The translations under genes were made by a program, and so were the position numbers. Of a stretch of DNA of 64,000 nt, positions 52,469 through 61,035 are shown one piece after another. This stretch comes from Robiginitomaculum sp. (GTDB taxonomy: Bacteria; Pseudomonadota; Alphaproteobacteria; Caulobacterales; Maricaulaceae): assembly GCA_021776615.1 (NCBI GenBank), contig JAJFFO010000007.1, positions 1 to 64,000 of the forward strand, written 5' to 3'. Position 1 is the stretch's first letter. The number at the start of each line of letters is the position of its first letter. Below the pieces are notes generated by a model. It was given only the letters and a program-made list of their open reading frames with translations, did no database searches and was not told the origin of the DNA.

Positions 52469-53164
52469 TTAACCGGGTGGTTTGCCGGTAAAGTCGGCAA
52501 GGGTGCAATAAACCCCCTGCGCGCCAAGTGCCGTGCAAACGCTTTGGGCTTCGGCCTTGCTGGCAAATGGTCCGGCTTTCAGCCGCTCATAAATACCCTT
52601 TTGCGGCCCAAGATCGACACGTTCTACGCGCGGGCTTAATTGGTTTAGCAATTGCGGCGCTTTGGCCGTCAGTTGATCATAGCCAGCAAAAGCACGTTCG
52701 GCGGTGCGATAGCTACCAATATGCACGGCATGCATTAAGCTGCGTGCCTGTGGCAGGCTTGGCGGCTTTGGCTTGCCACCATAAGAGGCACGTTGAACCT
52801 GCGCGCCATACATGGTTGAGCCCAAAGTATTAGCCGCTGGCGTGACACGGGCCTCATTTTCCTTGTTTTGGCCGCTGTTTTGCAGCTCGCCCAAAGTGCG
52901 TGGCGCAGGAGACCGCTGACCATTGGGCATCAATGCTGCCGCCAATTGGTAAATCTCCGGCGCGGCGGCTTTAACCTCGCCAAGATCGCCGTCTTCGGCA
53001 CTGCGCAAGCGCGCCATAACAATATCAACAGCAATTTTTAAACCGGAATCCGCATTAGCGGCGTGAGGAGCCATGGGTTTTTCATCTTTCCCAAACGGCA
53101 TTATCGAGCAACCGCCCAAAAGGGTGGCGACCAAAAGACTCACAAATGACGATGTAATACGCAT
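52469..53164 (-). CDS. SPOR-domain lipoprotein
   Basis: A 231-residue protein with lipobox LLGGC (Cys19). A helical/Pro-rich middle follows, and a C-terminal SPOR domain (HAVHIGSYRTAERAFAGYDQLTAK, RVDLGPQKGIYERLKAGPFASKAEAQSVC, GVYCTLADF). It is likely an outer-membrane lipoprotein binding septal peptidoglycan, in line with the carboxypeptidase and MipZ genes nearby. It is convergent with the PapD-like gene. Confidence 0.82.
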   Translation of the reverse strand: MRITSSFVSLLVATLLGGCSIMPFGKDEKPMAPHAANADSGLKIAVDIVMARLRSAEDGDLGEVKAAAPEIYQLAAALMPNGQRSPAPRTLGELQNSGQNKENEARVTPAANTLGSTMYGAQVQRASYGGKPKPPSLPQARSLMHAVHIGSYRTAERAFAGYDQLTAKAPQLLNQLSPRVERVDLGPQKGIYERLKAGPFASKAEAQSVCTALGAQGVYCTLADFTGKPPG

Positions 53165-53232
53165 AGGCTATTGGTGCGCGAACATGGTTACTGAAAGCTT
53201 AACGCCACATCTATAACGGGCCTATAACCGGT

Positions 53233-53667
53233 CTACCATGCACCAATTTCGCGCAAATGCGCCCGCAATTCGCCGGGCAATTCCGCGCCATCACCATGGA
53301 CGGACAAATCTACTGGCGCGTCCGCAGCATTAAGATAGCGCCAGCCTTGAAATGGGCGACGCGGCTGCGGCGCGGTGGGAATAAGGTCCAACGCCATCAC
53401 CAGCCGACAACGCTTAATCCCGTCAGCACCAATGGCTTCTTCCATCGCGACAATAGGTTGGCGGGCCTGCACCACGCCCTTAATCACCCAATAGAGCGAG
53501 CCGCCATCCAACACTTCATCGCGGCGGCGCGGGGTCATGCGGGTGACATGGTAGGAGCACGGGCGCTCGCCGGACTTAGCCCGCGCCAGCGCCTGTCTGG
53601 CCCGTTCGGTTTGCAATTGCTCAAGCCGGTCAATGCCGACGCATAGTTTTATGAGGTGCAGAGCCAT
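53233..53667 (-). CDS. DUF1489 family protein
   Basis: A 144-residue cytosolic protein. LHLIKLCVGIDRLEQLQ, the YHVTRMTPRRRDEVLDGGSLYWVIKG segment, RCRLVMALDLIPTAPQPRRPFQGWRYL and the LREIGAW end form the known DUF1489 pattern found across alphaproteobacteria. Function is not established. It stands about 65 bp before the SPOR lipoprotein gene on the same strand. Confidence 0.88.
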   Translation of the reverse strand: MALHLIKLCVGIDRLEQLQTERARQALARAKSGERPCSYHVTRMTPRRRDEVLDGGSLYWVIKGVVQARQPIVAMEEAIGADGIKRCRLVMALDLIPTAPQPRRPFQGWRYLNAADAPVDLSVHGDGAELPGELRAHLREIGAW

Positions 53668-53709
53668 GGCCGCACTTTAGACCGAACTCTGCACCCACAT
53701 AAAGCGAAT

Positions 53710-54516
53710 TTAGCGGGCAATAAACGCCGAATTAGTGGAGACGGTGTGCTCCTCAAAATCCTTGAACATGGCCGAGCCACTAATGTGGACCTCTTGGCTG
53801 GTTGAAACCAGCGGGCCATCGACCCAAACGGGAGCGATATTAATAATCAGATTAAAGTTTTTGATCTGAACAACGGCGGCCGGCTTGAAACTCTCGATGG
53901 AGAAAAACCGCATCCGGGTCAGGCGTTGATCCGCTTTACTGACGGTCAGTTCACCCAAAAGATGTTCACCAAACGGGTCGTCCTTATCGTCTTCCGCCTT
54001 GTCATTATCCTCGTCTTCATCACCGCCCATGTTTACAGCGCCGGGCGCTGGTGTGAAAGCAAAAACAAAGGCGTCGTTGGTCTCACGATCAAGGCGCGCT
54101 TCGCCGCTAAACAGTGACTGGATTTCGTCAATGATAAGCTCTCTATCGGGCTTGCTTTCAATACCTTTTTTGTGAAAACGCTTAATAGACTTCTTGCGTT
54201 CCTTATCCAGCTTTTTGCGCGTTTTTTCATCTTCCTGCAAAGTCGGATGTATAATAGTGAACCGGCTTTCGATCGGTTCTTGCGGGTCGAAAGCATATTC
54301 AACAAGCGACGCCTCTTCGCCATCAGTCTCCGCCCGTGTGGTGAAGGCAAAACGAACATCCGGGACTTTTTCCGCCCGCGCCTGCACGTCCGCAATCGCC
54401 GCCTCCAAAGCGGCAAAGGCGGCGCTGGCGGGCGCTTCTTCAGCGTATAAGGGAGAGAGAAAAGCGGTAAAAAGTATGAGTGAAATGGCACTGAAAAATG
54501 CCTTGATAGAAAACAT
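53710..54516 (-). CDS. Exported protein, paralogue of the protein at 32800
   Basis: A 268-residue protein with a signal peptide cleaved near LYAEE. It is acidic, with a DEDEDNDKAEDDKDD patch at about residue 168 that may bind calcium or be unstructured. The C-terminal half shares the ordered segments of the protein at 32800-33552 (KPAAVVQIKNFNLIINI, APVWVDGPLV, SGSAMFKDFEEHT). No family recognised. Both probably work in the periplasm or outer membrane. The paralogue lacks the acidic patch. Confidence 0.72.
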   Translation of the reverse strand: MFSIKAFFSAISLILFTAFLSPLYAEEAPASAAFAALEAAIADVQARAEKVPDVRFAFTTRAETDGEEASLVEYAFDPQEPIESRFTIIHPTLQEDEKTRKKLDKERKKSIKRFHKKGIESKPDRELIIDEIQSLFSGEARLDRETNDAFVFAFTPAPGAVNMGGDEDEDNDKAEDDKDDPFGEHLLGELTVSKADQRLTRMRFFSIESFKPAAVVQIKNFNLIINIAPVWVDGPLVSTSQEVHISGSAMFKDFEEHTVSTNSAFIAR

Positions 54517-54618
54517 AAGCTACTCCTGACTGGCCCCCACCAGTTAGGCGAGGGTTGTAACAGCCTGACCCAGCTTCGCAAGCCCAAGGTTCAGGAGGTA
54601 ATTGAGAACATTTTCAGC

Positions 54619-54645
54619 AAAAATAGCCCCGGTTTTGCGCCGGGC
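54619..54645 (-). terminator. Terminator of the JmjC/cupin gene
   Basis: On the minus strand, GCCCGG and CCGGGGC pair around a 7-nt loop, followed by TATTTTT. It lies 55 bp past the stop at 54700. Confidence 0.7.
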
Positions 54646-54699
54646 AATGCGGCAAAAAAAGTCAGGGTGCCTTCCGGCTCAAACTGAACCGGAATTTCT

Positions 54700-55644
54700 C
54701 TACGCCGCGTGCTTTTGTTGTTTCAATTCGCGAACCGCCGTTGCTGCTTCGGGGTCCACGCTAAACAGATAGCCACTTTCATGAGCGGTTTTTGCCTTAA
54801 CCAGCGTCATCTTGCGCAATACCCGCGAGACAGCAAAACGAATAAAGCGACTTAAGCGGCCTTGCTTTTCAATCTGTGGGTTTAGCCCCAGGCGGCGGCG
54901 TAATATGCCATTGGTGATCTGCGCGCCATTTTGCATGACCGCGCTAAACGGGGAATACTCCACCGTCAGTGAGACACACATTTCGCCAAGGTTTAAAACC
55001 CGGTGCGGTGAATGCAGCGGCCAACTTGCCGCCTGCCCCGGCTCCAAATCATATACCACCGCTTTATCGTCAAAGGATTTATCGTACGGCACATCATCAT
55101 TATGTTCGTGCAGCAAAATCTCCTCGACTTCGCTTTCGGGCAAGGTTTGGTCATCCATCGGGTAAATCCACACCCGTTTGCGACCGCGGATATGCCATAA
55201 CATCACGTCGGAGCGGTCAATATGGTAAGGCACCCCGGCGGATGGCGAGGAAATCAGCAATCCACCCATCATGCTAACAGCGCTAAAATTTGGGGTCGCC
55301 GCCTTCATCTCATCGGTCACGGTTTGCAAAAGGGTCGCATATTCGGGATAGATATTGAAGGTTTTGCGAAGATTGATCCACAAATGCCCGGAGCGCACAG
55401 CCTTTAGAAGTTCCGCGCCGCTATGATTGCCCGGATCACCGCCGCGCCAAGACGCCATGTCTTCGGCATTTTTATCCATGGTGCAAAAATCGGCCAGATC
55501 GCGTGGGTGTTTCTCGATCAGTTCTATGAGCTTTTCGTCGGTAAACAGCCCGCTTTCGTGCATACTATGCTGCCATACGATGGGATTTTTACCAAAATTT
55601 TCCCGGTGCGTGGCGGTCCACTCTTTGATCAATGGCGAATTCAT
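54700..55644 (-). CDS. JmjC/cupin-like Fe(II)/2-oxoglutarate oxygenase-type protein
   Basis: The start is ATG 55642-55644 with GGAGAAAG before it. The 314-residue protein has a double-stranded beta-helix core: YHIDRSDVMLWHIRGRKRVWIYP holds the metal-binding His-x-Asp, and PLHSPHRVLNL holds the distal His. The KRVWIYP strand is typical of the JmjC/cupin_8 group. The C-terminal part is helical and basic. Substrate unknown; such proteins hydroxylate proteins or small molecules. Confidence 0.75.
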   Translation of the reverse strand: MNSPLIKEWTATHRENFGKNPIVWQHSMHESGLFTDEKLIELIEKHPRDLADFCTMDKNAEDMASWRGGDPGNHSGAELLKAVRSGHLWINLRKTFNIYPEYATLLQTVTDEMKAATPNFSAVSMMGGLLISSPSAGVPYHIDRSDVMLWHIRGRKRVWIYPMDDQTLPESEVEEILLHEHNDDVPYDKSFDDKAVVYDLEPGQAASWPLHSPHRVLNLGEMCVSLTVEYSPFSAVMQNGAQITNGILRRRLGLNPQIEKQGRLSRFIRFAVSRVLRKMTLVKAKTAHESGYLFSVDPEAATAVRELKQQKHAA

Positions 55645-55808
55645 AATGCTTTCTCCCCAAATCTGACCCAATTTGGATCAGCATGTTCGTGTGTGAGGGG
55701 AAATTTGCAAAATTCGGGCCGGTTTGAGAGCCACACCAGCAAAAATAGCTAGAATTTTACTGAATCCTTGCCAGAACTTTGACCAGAGCTTTTTGGTATA
55801 GCCGAATT

Positions 55809-57812
55809 TTAGTCGGCGTCAGGGGCTTCAAAAACAATCAATTCGTCACCTTCGCTGACCTGATCGCCGGGCTTGACCAGCACTTTGGCAATGATGGCAT
55901 CTTGTTGTGCGCTAAGCGCATGTTCCATTTTCATGGCTTCCAATACCACCAGCGGCACGCCTTTTTTCGCCGCCGCACCGGCTTTGGCTTTAACGCTGAG
56001 CACCTTGCCCGGCATTGGCGCGCTGATCACCAGGCTCGCACCCATCTCTGCCGCAGCGGCTTCGGGATTGTGCTGCCCCATCCACCATGCATCGCCATTA
56101 TCAAAGCTAATCACTCCACCGGGAGCGGACAAATTGCGCGCACGGTGCGCAATACCATCAATCTCAAAACACACCGCATCGCCATCGGCGCGCACCTTAT
56201 TGGCGGTAAATTCGACCGTCTCGCACCGCAATTGCCAATCCTGTCCGCCAAGTGGCGTCAGGTGCACGCCAAGGGTATGGCCCGCCGCCGAAAACACGCG
56301 TTTTATCACCACATCGCGGTTAAGCCGCCAACCATCCGTGCTCCCCCAGGGACTATTTCCGGTCGCCGCCGCATCATTCATCTGCATAATCAAGGCGCTG
56401 ACCGCCGCTTTCCACGCCAGCACGGCGGCATCGGTGTCCAAAGCAGCACTATGGGCTAAAGCGGCGCTATAGGTCTGCACAAAGCCGGTATCGACCTCGC
56501 CGGCCCTAAACGCAGGCACTGCCAAAGCCCGGCACAAATACCCGGCATTAGTGCGCACCGGCCAGGATTCCACCCCGGCCAGCGCTTTGCCCAATTTGGC
56601 AATGGCCAGCGCACGGGTTGGTGCCGCCGCAATAATTTTCGCCAACATCGGGTCATAATGTTCACTGACCAGATCACCCTGCTGATAACCGGTATCAACC
56701 CGCACATTGTCATCGTCTGGCAAGTTGAAATGGCGCATTTCACCCGTTGATGGCATGTAATTATTCGCTGGGTCCTCGGCATAAAGCCGGGCCTCAATGG
56801 CGTGGCCGCGCAGATAAATCTTATCCTGCTCCGGCACCGAGCCACCGGCCGCAATTTTGAGCTGTAATTCGACCAAATCATAGCCGGTAACCGCTTCGCT
56901 GACCGGGTGTTCGACCTGCAGCCTCGTATTCATTTCCATGAACCAGAAGCCATCGGCGCGCAGGGGCCCGGACCCGTCGACAATAAATTCGACCGTGCCA
57001 GCATTCTCATAGGCGACCGCGCGCGCAGCCTCGACCGCTGCGGCGCATATGGCCGTGCGCACTTTGGCGTTCATGCCCGGGGCCGGTGCTTCCTCAATAA
57101 CTTTTTGGTGGCGGCGCTGCACCGAACAATCACGTTCATAAAAATGCGCAATGCGGCCGCGGCGATCGCCAAAAATCTGTACTTCAATATGGCGCGGATT
57201 AAGGATGAATTTCTCCACCAAAACCCGATCATCGCCAAACGCAGATTTTGCCTCACGGCGGGCTGATTCTAGCGCCTCGGCAAATTGCTCGGCACTATCG
57301 GCGCGGCGCATGCCTCGTCCACCGCCGCCCGCGACGGCTTTGATCAATACCGGATAGCCAATTTTGTCTGCTTCTTTGGCCAAGGTGGCCAGGCGCTGGT
57401 CTTCGCCATGATAACCCGGCGTTACCGGCACGCCAGCCGCTTCCATTATGCGTTTGGCTTCGTCTTTTAAGCCCATCAGGCGCATGGATTGGCTCGACGG
57501 ACCGACAAAAATAATCCCATCACGCTTGCAAGACGCCGCAAGCTCCTGGTTTTCCGACAAAAACCCATAGCCGGGATGAATGGCCTCGGCCCCGGTTTCG
57601 CGGGCGGCCCCCATGATCGCATCAACATCAAGATAGCTTTTCGCGGCGACCGCCGGACCGATCAAAACCGCTTCATCGGCTTCGCGCACATGCATGGCAT
57701 TTTGATCTGCCACGGAATAGACAGCGATGGTCCGTATGCCCATACGTCTGGCCGTGCGGATTATCCGGCAGGCAATTTCGCCGCGATTGGCAATGAGAAG
57801 TGATGTGAACAT
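55809..57812 (-). CDS. Biotin-containing carboxylase alpha subunit, methylcrotonyl-CoA carboxylase-like
   Basis: A 667-residue protein. An N-terminal biotin carboxylase with ATP-grasp domain (LLIANRGEIACRIIRTARRMG, HPGYGFLSEN, KAVAGGGGRGMR, ERDCSVQRRHQK, EMNTRLQVEHPVSE) precedes a linker and a C-terminal biotinyl domain with Lys628 in VLEAMKMEHAL. The segment SPWGSTDGWRLN is typical of 3-methylcrotonyl-CoA carboxylase alpha, used in leucine and isovalerate breakdown. An acetyl- or propionyl-CoA carboxylase role cannot be excluded. The partner carboxyltransferase subunit is not in the window. It follows nadE by 12 bp on the same strand. Confidence 0.88.
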   Translation of the reverse strand: MFTSLLIANRGEIACRIIRTARRMGIRTIAVYSVADQNAMHVREADEAVLIGPAVAAKSYLDVDAIMGAARETGAEAIHPGYGFLSENQELAASCKRDGIIFVGPSSQSMRLMGLKDEAKRIMEAAGVPVTPGYHGEDQRLATLAKEADKIGYPVLIKAVAGGGGRGMRRADSAEQFAEALESARREAKSAFGDDRVLVEKFILNPRHIEVQIFGDRRGRIAHFYERDCSVQRRHQKVIEEAPAPGMNAKVRTAICAAAVEAARAVAYENAGTVEFIVDGSGPLRADGFWFMEMNTRLQVEHPVSEAVTGYDLVELQLKIAAGGSVPEQDKIYLRGHAIEARLYAEDPANNYMPSTGEMRHFNLPDDDNVRVDTGYQQGDLVSEHYDPMLAKIIAAAPTRALAIAKLGKALAGVESWPVRTNAGYLCRALAVPAFRAGEVDTGFVQTYSAALAHSAALDTDAAVLAWKAAVSALIMQMNDAAATGNSPWGSTDGWRLNRDVVIKRVFSAAGHTLGVHLTPLGGQDWQLRCETVEFTANKVRADGDAVCFEIDGIAHRARNLSAPGGVISFDNGDAWWMGQHNPEAAAAEMGASLVISAPMPGKVLSVKAKAGAAAKKGVPLVVLEAMKMEHALSAQQDAIIAKVLVKPGDQVSEGDELIVFEAPDAD

Positions 57813-57824
57813 TCGGTTTCTTCC

Positions 57825-59495
57825 TTACGCGCGGGGCGGTGTATCACGAAACTTATTGGTTATCGGATAACGACGGTCGCGACCAAAATTGCGGCGGCTG
57901 ATTTTAACACCTGGCGGCGCTTGGCGGCGCTTATACTCTGCCAAATATAAGAGGTTTTCCACACGGCGCACAACCTCCGGGGCAAAGCCACGAGCGATAA
58001 TGTCGGCAGCGTCGGCCTCTTCCTCAATCAAGCCATGCAAAATGGCATCGAGATCCACATACGGCGGCAGGCTATCCTGGTCAGTCTGGTCAGGTTTCAG
58101 CTCTGCCGAGGGCGGTTTATCAATAATAGCTTGCGGCACCACCATGCCTCTAGGGCCAAGTGTGCCGGCAGGAAAATTTTGATTGCGCCAGTCGCACAGG
58201 GCAAACACCTCGGTTTTATAAATATCTTTTAACGCATTATAGCCACCGGACATATCGCCATAAAGCGTTGCATAGCCGACCGCCATTTCCGATTTATTGC
58301 CGGTGGTTAGCAACATTGGCCCGAATTTGTTGGAAAGCGCCATCAAGGTCACGGCGCGCACCCGCGATTGCAGGTTTTCTTCCGTGGTATCGGGCTTGGT
58401 GTCGGCAAACAATGGTCCCAGCATCGCACCATAGGTCTGCACCGCCGCGGCAATGGAGATCGTGTCATAGCGCACGCCCAAAAGCTGTGCACAATGGGCA
58501 GCATCATCGAGGCTTTGCTGGCTGGTATATTGCGATGGCATCATCACGCACCACACCCGCTCCGGTCCCAATGCATCCACCGCAATGGCCGCTGCCAGTG
58601 CCGAATCGACGCCGCCGGAAAGTCCGAGCACCACGCCCGGAAAGCCGTTTTTATTGACATAATCCCCAAGACCAAGACACAGCGCTTGCCAGTCTGCTTG
58701 CAACCCTGCAACCGGCTCTTCAATCGCTGCGCTTTGCCCCTGCCAACCGTGTGTGCTTTTGGTCCAGACACAGGTGTCAAAAGATGGCACGAAAGCGGGC
58801 ACGCGCTGCACCACTTTGCCATTGCCATCCCACGAAAAACCAGCACCATCGAACACCAATTCGTCCTGCCCGCCGACCTGATTGACGAAAACCAGTGGTA
58901 ATTTCAAATCCTTATGCCAGGTCGCAAAAGCATCTTCGCGAAATTGATTGATATCGCGACGAAACGGCGAGCCATTAATACATAATAGCATTTCCGCCCC
59001 GGCCGCCGCCAAGGCGCGCGGCACGTCTTGCAGCCAAATATCTTCGCAAATCGGCAAGCCAAGCTTAACCCCGCGAAACTCTATTGGGGTGGGTGATGGC
59101 CCGGCGGCGAACACCCGCTTTTCGTCAAAAACCGCATAATTGGGCAGCTCGACCTTATAATGTGCCGCGGCAATTTTGCCATTATCCAACAACAAGGCGG
59201 CGTTATAAAGTTTTCCGTTCTCCATCCATGGCGTGCCAACCACCAAAGCCGGGCCGCCATCATTGGTTTCGCGCGCCAACGCCTCTATTGCCTCGCGGCA
59301 AGCAGATATAGCGGCGGGTTTGAGCACCAGATCCTCTGGTGGATACCCCAACACCCCAAGCTCGGTAGTGAGCAGCAAATCCGCGCCTACATTGGCCGCT
59401 TGCTTGCGGGCGGCGCGAATAAGCGCGCAATTGCCCACAATATCGCCCATTATCGGGTTAAGTTGGGCGCTGGAAATGGTAAGCGTGCGGGTCAT
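57825..59495 (-). CDS. nadE: Glutamine-dependent NAD+ synthetase
   Basis: A 556-residue two-domain enzyme making NAD from deamido-NAD, ATP and glutamine. The N-terminal nitrilase-like glutaminase has the catalytic triad in TTELGVLGYPPED (Glu), YKVELPNY (Lys) and GLPICEDIW (Cys). The C-terminal synthetase has the ATP-pyrophosphatase loop LGLSGGVDSALAA and TTGNKSEMAVGY. The length fits the glutamine-dependent type. It starts 18 bp after the oxidoreductase gene, so it is in that transcript. Confidence 0.94.
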   Translation of the reverse strand: MTRTLTISSAQLNPIMGDIVGNCALIRAARKQAANVGADLLLTTELGVLGYPPEDLVLKPAAISACREAIEALARETNDGGPALVVGTPWMENGKLYNAALLLDNGKIAAAHYKVELPNYAVFDEKRVFAAGPSPTPIEFRGVKLGLPICEDIWLQDVPRALAAAGAEMLLCINGSPFRRDINQFREDAFATWHKDLKLPLVFVNQVGGQDELVFDGAGFSWDGNGKVVQRVPAFVPSFDTCVWTKSTHGWQGQSAAIEEPVAGLQADWQALCLGLGDYVNKNGFPGVVLGLSGGVDSALAAAIAVDALGPERVWCVMMPSQYTSQQSLDDAAHCAQLLGVRYDTISIAAAVQTYGAMLGPLFADTKPDTTEENLQSRVRAVTLMALSNKFGPMLLTTGNKSEMAVGYATLYGDMSGGYNALKDIYKTEVFALCDWRNQNFPAGTLGPRGMVVPQAIIDKPPSAELKPDQTDQDSLPPYVDLDAILHGLIEEEADAADIIARGFAPEVVRRVENLLYLAEYKRRQAPPGVKISRRNFGRDRRYPITNKFRDTPPRA

Positions 59496-59513
59496 AACAC
59501 CCTTTTAGGGGGC

Positions 59514-60440
59514 TTAAGCGACCTTGTCGACGCGCAGCGCCAGCGCCAATGCTTTGGCCCCGGCAATCCCATTAACCGGCACGCATCCGCCGTCCAAAAC
59601 AGCACAGACAAAGGCGTTTACTTCGGCCCCCAGACAGTCTTGCGCATCAGGTTCATCGGCAAAGCTGGCGTTTAGCGCAAATGGCGTTCCATTGATCAAG
59701 GAGCGGTTAAAAAAATCAATCTCGACAATGCCGGACGGATATTCAATGCGCATATTCCTTTGGCGCTCCGGCGCCACGCGCGATGCATGCACACTGGCCC
59801 GCATACCGCTGGGATAGGTGATTTGCGCCTTGGCATCGTCAATGCCGCCGCTTGGCCCGGTGCTGATGTCAGAACTAACATTGTCGGCCTCGCCGCCGGC
59901 CAATAAATTCATCAAATCAAGATCATGGGTCATCAAATCGAGGGTCACGCTGACATCTGACCCACGTGTTGAATAAGGTGCCACCCGGCGTGCCTCAATG
60001 CTCACCGGAGTTTCGGGAATATCAAATAAGCCAATCGCCCCGGAAACAAAGCGTTCCTGATGACCAACTTGCAAAATCACGCCTTGCTTCTCGGCCATGG
60101 CCACCATTTCGCGGGCGTCTTCCAGACGGGTTGCCAGGGGTTTTTCCACCAAAACATGCAGACCTTGTTCGAGCGCATCAATCGCCTGACGGTAATGCAC
60201 GCTAGCCGGACTGGCGATAATCAGTGCATCAGCGGCGGTATTCATCTCATCGCGCGTGGCGAATACCTTGCCGCCATGTTGGGCGACCAATGCCGCCGCG
60301 CGCTCGGGATGTTCGGGATCATAAACCCCGGCAAACTCGACCCGCGAATGCGCGGCCAGTTTGGCGGCATGATGACCGCCGAAAACACCGGCACCTGAAA
60401 CACAAATTCTGATTTTCCTATTGTCGATTTTGTGCAGCAT
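59514..60440 (-). CDS. Gfo/Idh/MocA-family oxidoreductase
   Basis: The start is the ATG at 60438-60440 (MLHKIDNRK). The 308-residue protein has a Rossmann fold with VSGAGVFGGHHAAKL. EKPLATRLEDAREM is the family's conserved EKP lysine segment, and the C-terminal alpha/beta domain has TLDLMTHDLDLMNLLAGG with the catalytic His. Such enzymes oxidise or reduce sugar derivatives with NAD(P). The substrate is unknown. An AACAATTGTT palindrome lies 69 bp upstream, suggesting MarR control. Confidence 0.88.
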   Translation of the reverse strand: MLHKIDNRKIRICVSGAGVFGGHHAAKLAAHSRVEFAGVYDPEHPERAAALVAQHGGKVFATRDEMNTAADALIIASPASVHYRQAIDALEQGLHVLVEKPLATRLEDAREMVAMAEKQGVILQVGHQERFVSGAIGLFDIPETPVSIEARRVAPYSTRGSDVSVTLDLMTHDLDLMNLLAGGEADNVSSDISTGPSGGIDDAKAQITYPSGMRASVHASRVAPERQRNMRIEYPSGIVEIDFFNRSLINGTPFALNASFADEPDAQDCLGAEVNAFVCAVLDGGCVPVNGIAGAKALALALRVDKVA

Positions 60441-60509
60441 CACCAACCCATGAGATATCCCCCGCCATCACTGACACTTGCCAATCACAAGAGCAATCCG
60501 TGCATCATT

Positions 60510-60521
60510 CAACAATTGTTG
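60510..60521. promoter_or_regulatory. Palindrome, probable second MarR operator
   Basis: CAACAATTGTTG, a perfect 12-bp palindrome, shares the core AACAATTGTT with the palindrome at 62071. It lies 69 bp before the oxidoreductase start and 52 bp after the marR stop, so it could control the oxidoreductase-nadE transcript. Confidence 0.5.
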
Positions 60522-60572
60522 CGGTTTCTTGCACTTAGGTCGCGACTCTGGGCATCGCCTCCGCGATAATGC

Positions 60573-61022
60573 CTATTCGGCTAATGAAGCCGCCCGGTCT
60601 TCCAGTGCGCGCAAAAACTTCACGGCGGCGTCAATATCCGCCGCGGTAAATCCGTCCAGCAAATGCTGCTCCTGCTCGCGTGCCAAGGGGGCGATTTCAT
60701 CATAAATATCGCTGCCGGTTTTGGTAAGTTTCAAAAGCCGCGCCCGTCCGTCATCTGCCGAGGCCTCGCGAACCACCAGCCCTCGGCTTAACAGGCCAGA
60801 AACCGCGCGGCTGACGGCCATTTTGTCCATGGCCGCGCGACTGGCCACCTCGCCCGCAGTGATGCCGCCCTGCGCGCCCAAAATCGCCAAGGCCCGCCAT
60901 TGCCATATGGTCAGCCCGAAGCGGTCCTGATACAGCTTGGCAATCAAGCGGCTAACCCGGTTGGACGCCACCGAGAGCCGGTAGGGCAGGTAATCTTCCA
61001 GGTTTAGACGGTCAGCATTCAT
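60573..61022 (-). CDS. MarR-family transcriptional regulator
   Basis: The start is ATG 61020-61022; an in-frame extension would overlap the gene upstream. The 149-residue winged-helix protein has LPYRLSVASNRVSRLIAKLYQDRFGLTIWQWRALAIL, GITAGEVASRAAMDKMAVSRAVSGLLSRGLVVRE and the wing DDGRARLLKLTKTG, the full MarR layout. It follows the fumarylacetoacetate hydrolase-family gene by 13 bp in the same transcript and would bind the palindrome 62071-62084 in front of both, sensing an aromatic or related metabolite. Confidence 0.93.
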   Translation of the reverse strand: MNADRLNLEDYLPYRLSVASNRVSRLIAKLYQDRFGLTIWQWRALAILGAQGGITAGEVASRAAMDKMAVSRAVSGLLSRGLVVREASADDGRARLLKLTKTGSDIYDEIAPLAREQEQHLLDGFTAADIDAAVKFLRALEDRAASLAE

Positions 61023-61035
61023 GGTCTTGCTGGCC

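Noticed and set aside
55779-56459. Long plus-strand frame opposite the biotin carboxylase
   Set aside because: The minus-strand gene is well supported; this one has no ribosome site or domain.
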